From Ornithodoros turicata (Eukaryota > Arthropoda > Arachnida > Ixodida > Argasidae), in NCBI RefSeq assembly GCF_037126465.1, contig NC_088203.1:80138168-80202167 (forward strand): 64,000 nucleotides of DNA. The letters run 5' to 3'. The translations under genes and the position numbers were made by a program. The notes beneath the pieces were generated by a model, which was not told where the DNA came from, did not search any database, and saw only the letters and a program-made list of their open reading frames with translations. Positions 55,600 to 64,000 of this stretch are shown in pieces. Numbering within the stretch: position 1 is the first letter of the stretch; each line of letters starts with the position of its first letter.

Positions 55600-56270
55600 T
55601 TAAGGGCACGTGAAAATTCCATCTAAAATCGGACGGGACGGCGACCCCAAGATATTTGTACTAAGCTCCCTTGCAAGTATACTATGATGTTGGCAAAGCC
55701 TTTGTTCTACATATAACAGCCTAGACACAGTTTTGTCGGTGTTCAAATTGATTTGCAATTTGTAACACCACTCGTTGATGTGTTCTAAACTGCTTTGCAA
55801 AGGTGCGTAATATAAGGCGAGCAAGATGAGCCATAAGCAAAGCACGGACGAAAAAAAGAAAGAAAGAGAAAGAGAGAACGATCGGCATATTGAGGACGCA
55901 CGTTCAGACATCCCTATGTTTTTCGGAATATATCGCGCGATATGTTACGCAGTCATCAGCGAATAAACATGCTTTACAATTAATGTTACTTAACATATCG
56001 TGCATATAGACAACAGGTGTATGGGGTTCGATCAGACAGGGAATCAGTCCCGAAGCCAATCCATGATCTTGGTATTATGTGTCAGCTTTCTATAGGGTAC
56101 GTACACGGTCAACTGCCTTGGAGAGATGCAAAACCAATATTTCAATTTGTAGGTTATTATATAAAGCAAATGCAAAGTCGTGGATGAAATCAAACAGGGC
56201 CATAACAGCGGAGTAGCCCCCACGAAAGATATGCTGCAAGGTATGCTGTTACTTGATCATGATGTTAATT
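55600..56270 (-). pseudogene. LINE reverse transcriptase remnant, minus strand
   Basis: Minus strand: LHLSKAVDRV (first catalytic motif, aspartate lost), then about 130 bp on CKACLFADDC, the intact FADD box, and LEHINEWCYKLQINLNTDKT just after it. Between the last two an A/G-rich insertion (55845-55880) breaks the frame. The motif order fits a CR1/Jockey-like RT. Ends on both sides are decayed. Confidence 0.65.
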
Positions 56271-56631
56271 GTTTGGAAAAGATGTGCTTTAGCAATTCAC
56301 AAAAGCTGGAAAGAAGAGAAAATACGAAACCAAAGCCGGGACTCCTGCCTTACGTATCGGTTTTATACGAGCGCATTTCCATTCGTTCGGGACAGTCCCT
56401 TCGTCCAGCGATATCTGGAAAATAATTTTGAGGAATTGCGCAGCTTACTCGGCGTACCTTCTAAGAAAACCATTCGGAATATTGTCTTGCCCAGAAGACC
56501 ACAATATCGCGTCCTGAAGTAATCAGTCCCGAGACTTTTTGGACTAGCATATCCACTTTTTTCCTTTGTCAATCTACCCGCAGAAGACTTCTTCATATTT
56601 ACCTCCCACAGTGGCATAATAAGAAATAGAT

Positions 56632-58188
56632 CCCTTGTGAAAAATTGTTGGGTCAGCCAATAGACAAGTCATGGACAAACGTCCATTGAAGCTATAGACG
56701 GTCTATTGCCTTCCCATAGACCACCTTTGTTCACACCTCTTTCCTTCCCATAGACGGTCAATGGGAGATTGGCACCAACTGTCTATAAACAACCTACTAT
56801 AGAAGGGAAAATGATCAACTGCCATTGCCTGTCTATTGACTTTCTATAGACTGACCATTGACTGGCCATTGATCCACGATTGCCTTTCTATTATCATTAT
56901 ATTCACCCAATTCGGATTTATGAACTGTATAAGTTAAATATGAATCCGTAGTTATGTTGAGTGTGAATATGTATTGATGTTTTTAACCTATACTGACAGG
57001 CAATACATGGCCGTCATTGGCACGTGTCCAGGGTCATGGTGGATCCACCATGACCTTGGACACGTGCCAATGAGGGCCATGTATGCCACATAACGATTAT
57101 CGATAATCATTATGTGACATCCGCAATTACTTAATTCTAGTGGTTTCAGGACGTCCACCTCCGCTCTAAGAGAAAACAGATACCATATATTGCTTGACTT
57201 GCGAGCTTCCGCAAATTCGAGTGTCGTGCTTGCCTCTGAGTTAGAATGAAGGGTGAGGTATCCCTGCTTAATTCGATTACGCATCCATCCAAGAGCGAAG
57301 TAAGGAATATCTTGGAATATTAAATCACCACCAAGATAACGCCTGTGTTTGTAACTGCATGCGGTTTTAGACATTCAGTAGGTCCATTGAAAGTGAAACT
57401 TATACAGTGAGAATGCTGCCTGCATCAATGTGAACCTGCATGGACACTACGCATTCCACAAGTTTGTCTTTCAATGGACCTACTGAATGTCTCAGACCGA
57501 AAGCAGTTACAAACACAAGCGTTATCTTGGTGTTGAGTTACTACTCCAAGCAATTCCTCAACTTGGGGTTAGATGTATGCATATTTGGGTTAAGCTGGAA
57601 CACCTCACCCTTCATTCTGACACGTCAGAGGCAAGCAGGGCACTCGAATTTGCGGAAGCCCGAAAGTCAAGTAATATATGATATCTCTTTTCTGCTTGGA
57701 AGCGACGACGGTGCTACGTCCTTGCACTGGTTAAGCTATTGCAGATGGCACTAAGGATTATTCTCAGTGATCCTAGACGTGTGCCAATGATGGTCATGTA
57801 TGCTTCTCAACACAGGGGGAAAAAACATCACTTTCGACCTCAGCAAAGTTCCAGGTTCGGACTCAACTGATCACGGCTCATGAATCCGAATAGGGGCCAT
57901 ATGATGGTTGAAGGGGAATGTTCACCAGTGGCCAGTCTATCGTCAGTCTATAGAAAGTCAATAGGCAGGAAATGGCAGATATTTGTTTCCTTTCTATAGC
58001 AGGTTGTCTAGAGACTGTTGGTGCCAATCTCCTATTGACAGACCAAAGAAAGGATACACGATAGTCCAAAAGATGTCTATAGACTTGAAACATACAGGCT
58101 GTATATTCAGTAGTCCAAAGGAAGTCTATTCAGGAAATGGGACGTCCAAATGATGTCAATAGACTGGCTAAACTTATTTTTGTAAGGG
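56632..58188. mobile_element. Foldback element, 1,557 bp
   Basis: Outer ends cccttgtgaaaaat and inverse of cccttacaaaaat are weakly matched. Inside, tctatagac/gtctataga-rich arms (56690-56880 and 57925-58150) pair loosely, then 57150-57400 pairs well with 57460-57690 (caatggacctactgaatgtc, aagataacgc/gcgttatctt). A strong local hairpin at 57005-57083 is centred on ggatcc. The element is thus a set of inverted repeats around a 60-bp centre. No transposase seen. Confidence 0.65.
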
Positions 58189-58715
58189 GAGATACAAGTG
58201 CTGCTTTAAAGTAATGTCATACTAATAATAATTCGGGAGTTTAAGTTGTGCGACAACGGTGATAGATCTATTAGCAGTTTCCCACATCTTCTATATAATC
58301 TGTTCTCTGCTGTGCGTCATTTTGTTCCTCTTTCGCTCGATACTTTGAGTAGTCATATGCCAAATTTGCTGGGAGTACGCATCAAAGACGTAGCTATAAT
58401 ATTTCTTTTTAGTCTCACTTATTTCCTCATTTCCTCCTTCAGTGCCTTCGTCAAACCTGAAACCAGGGTTAGTTTCTATCGCCGTCTAATTTTGTTTATG
58501 CGACGTTTAAGATGCTAAGCTTCGCGTGTCAGCCATGGTCTTTGAGTGTAAACCTTGTCTTTTTCGTTTTCCCCGTTTTTTCCTTTATCTTTCCTTCCTT
58601 CTCTTTTTCGTTTTTCCCATTTTTTTTGGAATAGCAAGCCGGCTCTTTGCCTGGGTAGCCTTTCCTTCTTTTTTTCTTAATAAACATATTACCCCCCTCC
58701 CCCTGTAAGGCTTCT
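58189..58715 (+). mobile_element. LINE 3' UTR-like segment
   Basis: 58550-58710 matches the 3' UTR at 3640-3750: a cgttttccccgttttttcc run, then ggaatagcaagccggctc, then AATAAA at about 58679. The upstream part to 58520 has an open frame (58246-58518) not recognised as LINE protein. Confidence 0.55.
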
Positions 58716-59652
58716 TGGATACTAACTTTCTTGTGGATATGTGTACAGTGCCCTTGAAAAAATTTCAGGCCATATTAACATTTCTCGAGATGCTACAGAT
58801 CCAGTTAAAATTATTACAAGGATCTGCCCAAGGAATATCGTGGAATATCTGGATTTTAGGTCTGTTATGCTTAAATTTTATATGGTGCATCTCAAGAACC
58901 CTCTTGTGATCGGAATGTCAACCAAGTACTTGGCAGTCCCATTTCCAGTGAAGGGTGTTAGGCACCAGGAACAGATCACGTATTGAAGCAGAAGACTCTT
59001 GACTTCTAGTGTACCTCATAGCAAAAGGCAATATCAAGTAGTGCATTTTCATTTATAAAGTCTCAAACTCCGGTTGGGGTTTCCTAATTTACACTTCAAC
59101 ATGGGACCATATACTGAACAATCATGACATTATATCCTTAACCGTGTTCAATGTCAATAGGTTTCATTTGTAACTATGGTACAACCTTTTTAATATAAAT
59201 TGATGATGGCGGTGATGAGGTAACAGAAAAAGATGGGGATATGAGTCGCGACAGAGTCGGGGCCACCCCAGGACGCCTACAAGCGACGAAAATGCAAACA
59301 GATGCACATACGGTGAACGGATCAATTGCAAAATGGGGGGGGGGGGGGCACACCAAGCGGGCACGTCGCAAGTCATAGGGCACATGTATTTTACGCTTTT
59401 CAACTTGAATCTTTATAATCTATAATGACGGCATTAAGGCTGTCGGTTGTGGGCCACAAACCCAGGTGGCGAATTTCCCCATTTATCATCATCAGTGTAT
59501 TCGTTGTTATTGTATAATGTCACGCTAGCAGCGCTCTTAGGCCGCTCAACCAGTGGATAAAATGAGTTTAACATGATGTTCTAGGAACCCTTTGTATAAC
59601 ATCAAATCCATTCAAGCATTTTCGGTTAATAATACAAGTGTGGCATTTTTTC

Positions 59653-59655
<3 letters not shown>
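58716..59655. other. No gene recognised
   Basis: aatttccccatttatcatcatca at 59470 recurs inverted near 41345. A G-run of 12 lies at 59336-59347. Frames at 58741-58986 and 59164-59403 show no domain. Confidence 0.4.
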
Positions 59656-59708
<53 letters not shown>

Positions 59709-59786
59709 GCAACAAGATCAGGAGCAAGGAAGAAGGAGCAAGGAAATAAGGAATATATCTTTCGCGCTATATATATATATATATGA
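59656..59786. repeat. CT and TA simple repeats
   Basis: (CT)n from 59656, then (TA)n to about 59706, and a second TA run at 59770-59784. Confidence 0.95.
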
Positions 59787-60536
59787 CTCGGTCGTTCTAC
59801 TGTGCGTGCAGAGAGAATACTACTGCGGTGCTACAATTTTTTTTTTTTTTATGGCCGATACCATGTTCCTTTATAGTTACATAGGAAGCAAAATAATTAC
59901 ATAACAACTAAGATGTGCGGCGAGGTACACTGTATAGAAAGCGCCATAGTTTAGCTAAATGACAATTTAGTTGAACAATCTACCATCGGCCTATGTTCCG
60001 TGACAAAGTGTTCCCAGCTTCCTGTACACAGCAACTCGATAATCTAGGCTGAAAAGAAAGAGTGAAGTGAAAGAAACCATCAAGGAGGCGAGCTGTCGGA
60101 CGCAGTGGCCGCTGTTTATTTTGTTTTTCGACCCGTCTGTCATCATCCAACGAAGATAAGACATGCGGTCACGTGCTTCGAAACATTCCGATATCTTTCG
60201 CTTGCAAGGATCGTCGGCTAGGCAGACGTGACGGTAGCAAATGTCACGTGGTTTAGTTACAAAGAACTGCGGATGCTAGTAAACAGTCAGTGCGGCAAAC
60301 CAACGTAGTGCTGGTCCAAATATATTCACTATAAAAATAGTCAAGCACACATACACCATCACACACAGCACATGTTGGACTAGTTCAACGAGAATCCGCT
60401 TGGTTCGCTGCGAGCGCATAGCGCCGGAGCTTGGCTTCAAAACAGGGGCATCGCGCATTCCATGTATTGAATATGGCGGTAAGCACACCAGTCTTTCTAG
60501 CCCACCATAGTTTGAGCCACGCGGCATCGCGTCACC
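59787..60536. other. No recognisable feature
   Basis: A T-run at 59838-59850. No domain, repeat or RNA recognised. Confidence 0.45.
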
Positions 60537-60700
60537 AGCTCGCGTGGTACAGTGGATAGCGTGCTGGCCATGTCACGTCGTGACTGGGAGGAACCCGGGT
60601 TCGAATCGCGTCATGTTATGATACCAGCCCAACTGTTGACGTTTGCGCCAGCCGGAGATGTTGAAGATGTCATGACGTTGAATTTCGGAACCACGGAGCG
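60537..60700 (+). mobile_element. tRNA-derived SINE, head and part of body
   Basis: tggtacagtggatagcgtg gives an A-box-like element and gggttcgaatcgc a B box about 50 bp later. The sequence does not close into a complete tRNA cloverleaf, and it runs into a body (ccagccggagatgttgaaga) rather than a 3' trailer. I prefer a SINE to a tRNA gene. Confidence 0.6.
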
Positions 60701-60938
60701 CAAAACGTCGTTTCACACAAACAAACTGAGCGCTCCGACTCACAGCTGATAACGAAGAATCTGGTAATTTGAAACGTCATGTGCGCAGCTCGGCTCCCCG
60801 ATTCGACGGCAAAACGCTACGTAGCCATGTGACGTATGCGTGGTGGAGAGAGGCTCGCTGGTTACTCATCTTTGAAAGCACACTCTTAATTTTTTTACTC
60901 CCTTTAGGGTGTAATCCGGGTGTAATTGGGGTGTAAAC

Positions 60939-61848
60939 CAGACTTGTGCCCGTTACTCGAAAAAAGTAATTGATTACCGTTACCGTTACTTCTACGGATA
61001 AAGTAATTGATTACCGTTACCAATTACTCGACTCCAAATGTAATTGAGTAATGAGTAGAAAAGTAACGCGTTACTCCAGTCGTTACTTGCATTCACGCAA
61101 AATGTCCCCGTCTCTGTGTGCCTCAAAAAAGAGAGAGAGAAGAAAAAAAGGTTCAACAGCTTCACAGCTGAAGTAACACGAAGAACCAAAACGTGTAGGA
61201 TCTGTACAGCTTGAGACAAAGGTTTACGGAACATGGCACTTGCATATTTCTTCAACGGAGTGGCCCCCGGGTTGCTATCAGGAAGAGATCGAATGAGGAA
61301 CGGAAATGAGGAACTATTTTATTCACATCTCAATATCTGTGTCCGCTGCACGTTGCTGTGAGAGTGTCGCTCCAATAGAGAAACGCAACACCCCGGTGTT
61401 CCGTAAACTTTTGTCCCAAGCTGTACGTATACTGTATTTATCGCCCGGGAAGACGTTGACCCGGTTGTGGAAGAGCATTGCGTGGGACTTCCCCATGACT
61501 CCCTCAACCTCCAAAGCTTCAGGTACCACCACACTGGTGTAGGAAGAGTTTAAGGAGAGCGACCCAGAAATTTCAGAACATCATTTCAATAACCTCCGCT
61601 TGCTATAGTAGAATGGCCCAACAAAGGCTGACGGTACGAGGGGCTTGACTTCGGGCAGAGCATCTGAAAGATAAGTTAATCTCTGCCGGAAAAGTAATCA
61701 ATTACTGAGTAATCGATTACTCAGAAAACTAATTGATTACTCGAAAAATTACTTTGACAGTAAAGTAACTGATTACTCGAAACATTACTCAAAAAAGTAA
61801 TTGATTACAAGTAACGCAATTACTAGTAACGCGTTACGCACAAGTCTG
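60939..61848. mobile_element. hAT-type element, 910 bp
   Basis: Ends CAGACTTGTGC and exact inverse. GTGTAAAC is exactly duplicated at 60931-60938 and 61849-61856. Both ends carry many taattgatta/gttac units. A Tc1-like MITE is nested inside. No transposase. Confidence 0.92.
61207..61423. mobile_element. Tc1/mariner-like MITE, 217 bp
   Basis: Ends CAGCTTGAGACAAAGGTTT and inverse of CAGCTTGGGACAAAAGTTT, TA on both sides (61205-61206, 61424-61425). Related in its ends (gacaaaagttt, ttccgtaaac) to 29962-30266. It sits in the hAT at 60939-61848. Confidence 0.85.
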
Positions 61849-62107
61849 GTGTAAACTGATTTTTACTCCCATATTACACCGGCTCGAAGAAACACCCTCG
61901 GATGAGGGGTGTTAAATGGGTGTAATAAAAACTTAACACCTTATTTACAACATCCACTGAGCTTGGGTGTAAAAGAGGCGTAAAATGGGTGTAACGGGCA
62001 TAGAGCTTTGTACATGAACTGTATGTGTCTTTTGAAAGTACAATGACATGCTTCATGCTCCTTACAGATGCATACAATGGGGCACCTCGCTAGAAATTTT
62101 GAGTCTA

Positions 62108-63471
62108 CACTCTAAATCGTGTGACGAACATAAGCCGGTTAAAAAAGTTCCCTCAGAAAGTACAGCCGGTAAACAGCCGTAACAGTTATCAAATAGCAAG
62201 CACAGCGATCCCAATCGCCAAATATGTGTGTCCCACTGAATAATATGTGTGCCTACTGAGCCGTGTACGCATGTGCGTATTGAACATTCTTGTGCGTGTT
62301 GGATAATGCGTGTGCAGGCTAAGTATGTGTGCCTTCGCTGGAGCGTACTACGTTGCTGCGCGCTCCCGCCGTGAGGAGTGACGTGGCACCAGTGGCAGTG
62401 GCACCTCGTATTCTTCCGCAGTGTATTCCTCGCTGCTTTCCTGCCTGTTGTGTGCTGTGCAACCTCGCGTTTGAGAAGGATGACAACCTTGTTTTTTCAG
62501 TACAGGCTTAATGGTTGCTTAAGGTAAGTCAACCTAGCTGGGATTCCACGTACGACGCCCGCGTTTTACTTGTGTTTAACCATCGCAGTACATTCTGTTG
62601 CAGACAGTGGACGCATTGCAAATGGCGGCAGGAGAGATCGGCTACACCGGTGAAGTGATGATGTGTACATTACAAGCGAGGCTAATTGTATTCTTTCGTT
62701 ATAGGTGCACGTGGGACTGTATCAACTTCAAGGACGTGAGTCGCAAAATGCTGTACTATTCTAGCATTCACGTTTGAACAATACCAGCGTGATATTCGCT
62801 TCGGTTTCTTCACAGGTAGTTTCCTGTCTCAACGGTCACATACACGCGTGCAAAACTGTAACTGCTTCGCATCGAAGTGTGTATGGTGCCACTAGCTTGG
62901 ACAATTGTTCATCGGCCATTTCATTTGAGGAACTGTCGTGTTCGTCACTAAGAATGATCTTGGTTGAGCTGTGCAGTGCCTGTTCGGAGTTCCGAGGACT
63001 GTGTGTTCGATGTTTGGAGTACTGCCTGGTTCATCGGAGGTTGTCTGTCCATGCAACATGTGCTCCATATGTGTGTGTTGGGATTAGTGAACCGTGTATG
63101 CTTTCCATTCGGCCAACGATGATGTACGGGATTCAATTTAAAGGTATGTGCACGGCAATAAAATTTGGTGTTTCAATTGGGATGTCCTTGGTGCATTTTC
63201 TTTTTTTTTCTTTTTTTTTTCAAACGTGGAGGTCATTTTATGTTAGGGAACCCGAGAGGCATAATGTAGCTCGCGTATTAATGGGTACAAGTATTCCTTT
63301 AATACGTAATGTACACTGTGGCTCCTGGCGTCAGCAGGGGTGTCGTACCAGTTGTTTCAGGGGGCACAGAGCATCGGCAGCTTTCGCAGGCCTCTTGAAG
63401 TCATCTAGCGCATTGTTTGAGAAATGTGCCAGTTGATCAGGCGGCACCTATCCGTCACTGGGTTTAGAGTG
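62108..63471. mobile_element. Inner CACT-ended element, 1,364 bp, with exon-like content
   Basis: Ends CACTCTAAATCGTGTGACG and inverse of CACTCTAAACCCAGTGACG (15 of 19). TA on both sides (62106-62107, 63472-63473). Unlike the other elements the interior is not palindromic. It has GC-richer stretches with splice-like signals (ttaagGTAAGT at 62520, ttgcAG at 62604, ttatAG at 62704, gacGTGAGT at 62735, ttcacAG at 62816) and an open frame of 220 codons. The short ends make this less certain than the palindromes. Confidence 0.5.
62774..63436 (+). CDS. Unrecognised 220-codon open frame
   Basis: ATG at 62774, stop at 63434; it ends 35 bp before the right end of the inner CACT element. The product has no DDE, zinc-finger or RT motif that I recognise. 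It is rich in cysteine and serine, with a hydrophobic run around residue 140 (SLVHFLFFSFFF) partly due to a T-rich tract. An acceptor-like ttcttcacag at 62807-62816 lies inside the frame, so the real exon, if any, may start at 62817. It is the second longest frame in the window after a 264-codon gypsy one. It could be a captured host-gene piece, a divergent transposon protein or chance. Confidence 0.25.
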   Translation: MNNTSVIFASVSSQVVSCLNGHIHACKTVTASHRSVYGATSLDNCSSAISFEELSCSSLRMILVELCSACSEFRGLCVRCLEYCLVHRRLSVHATCAPYVCVGISEPCMLSIRPTMMYGIQFKGMCTAIKFGVSIGMSLVHFLFFSFFFQTWRSFYVREPERHNVARVLMGTSIPLIRNVHCGSWRQQGCRTSCFRGHRASAAFAGLLKSSSALFEKCAS

Positions 63472-63858
63472 TATATTATACTGCTTGTGACGTACTTGTC
63501 TGAAATTTGCAATTGAAATTGGGGTGTGCAATTCTACAACATTTCGCTCTTTGTCCTTTCACACGGATTTACAGTTTGCAGCTGCTGGCAGCTCAGAAAA
63601 CTGAAATTTCGTGCTGCGTACATGTGCAAACACTCTTTTTTTAAGGGTGTAATCCTGCGCACGGTGTTCACGTACACCCTTAAGGGGGTGAGTTATGACA
63701 CTTCTTGGTTACACCCCAAAGGGTGTTTTTCGCTAAACAGAAAACACCCTTTTTCTGGAGGGTGTAACCTCTCCTAGAGGTGTTCCCATACACCCTTTAG
63801 GGGGTGAGTTATGACACCACCGGATTACACCTAAAAGGGAGTAAAAAAATTAAGAGTG

Positions 63859-64000
63859 CAGTTATATGGGTCAATGAGCTGGGAAGAGCCGAACGAAACG
63901 TATATTTGGGTATTATGATCTGCGTTCTTTCATGGGGTATCATTATTTCAGAAATGTTTCGTGGCCTGTTTACGGCCCCTTTAAGAATAAACCCACTAAA
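63859..64000. other. No gene; possible TTAA element end
   Basis: The last bases (gtttacggcccctttaag) have the look of an inverted TTAA-type end (cttaaaggggccg), but no partner lies in the window. Confidence 0.3.

Larger units (their letters stand above)
60881..63858. mobile_element. CACT-ended composite element, 2,978 bp
   Basis: The left end begins CACTCTTAATTTTTTTAC and continues ctccctttagggtgtaatcc. The right end inverted reads the same with two 1-base gaps over 41 bp. CA stands on both sides (60879-60880, 63859-63860). It contains a hAT (60939-61848) and another CACT element (62108-63471); without these and their duplications about 694 bp remain, rich in gggtgtaa/ttacaccc palindromic units. 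An alternative view is two separate MITEs, but then neither has a matching outer end. Confidence 0.65.

Noticed and set aside
59638..59904. 88-codon frame with LYIYIYI repeats
   Set aside because: Translation of a CT/TA microsatellite.
60537..60612. Functional tRNA gene
   Set aside because: A and B boxes are present, but stems do not pair into a full cloverleaf and the sequence continues as a SINE body.
63970..63990. TTAA-type element end near the window edge
   Set aside because: Single end, no partner in the window; cannot be delimited.

Overview
The window looks like intergenic DNA from an arthropod nuclear genome, most probably a hard (ixodid) tick. The evidence is the set of repeat families: tRNA-derived SINEs that resemble the tick SINE Ruka as I remember it, RNase H-bearing LINE fragments, Ty3/gypsy pieces, very many palindromic MITEs, and intron-like signals (GT...AG) in the few coding remnants. 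I see no bacterial operon, rRNA, CRISPR array or intact single-copy host gene. Nearly every longer reading frame is a decayed transposon or chance.

Layout: 0.2-3.8 kb is an old LINE (RT, RNase H, 3' UTR) holding a nested LINE 3' end and a hAT MITE; it splits one copy of a repeat (copy A) that recurs at 33.2-34.9 kb (copy B) and carries a short BED-zinc-finger-like exon. 5.5-9.2 kb is a minus-strand Ty3/gypsy remnant cut in pol by a 2.09-kb CACT-ended element. 9.2-12.0 kb has two long inverted-repeat elements ending CAGGGTG around a 232-bp tandem repeat. 12.8-20 kb holds SINEs, a palindromic MITE, LINE ends and a 1.25-kb hAT. 20.7-21.7 kb is a probable deleted LTR element. 22.3-23.7 kb is a THAP-domain gene remnant with a recognisable intron and a TTAA-flanked insertion. 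25-26 kb has a Harbinger-like MITE. 27.8-29.2 kb is a LINE with a nested MITE. 29.5-31.3 and 36.15-37.4 kb are inverted paralogous copies of one repeat, each acting as the empty site for insertions in the other. 35.2-35.5 kb is a minisatellite. 38.9-48 kb holds a hAT element, a LINE interrupted by a solo LTR, a SINE and minus-strand LINE ends. 50.7-58.2 kb is rich in foldback elements. 60.9-63.9 kb is a set of DNA transposons nested inside each other.

The theme most worth following is a set of elements beginning CACTC/CACTG whose flanks, in seven of nine cases, carry a matching 2-bp target duplication (TA, TG or CA). They range from 237-bp near-perfect palindromes to kilobase elements. The largest encloses another CACT element that contains exon-like sequence and a 220-codon open frame. 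These ends and duplications are consistent with EnSpm/CACTA-type elements. I see no transposase in the window, so the class is inferred from ends only. Species, family names and all similarity statements come from reading the sequence, not from a search.
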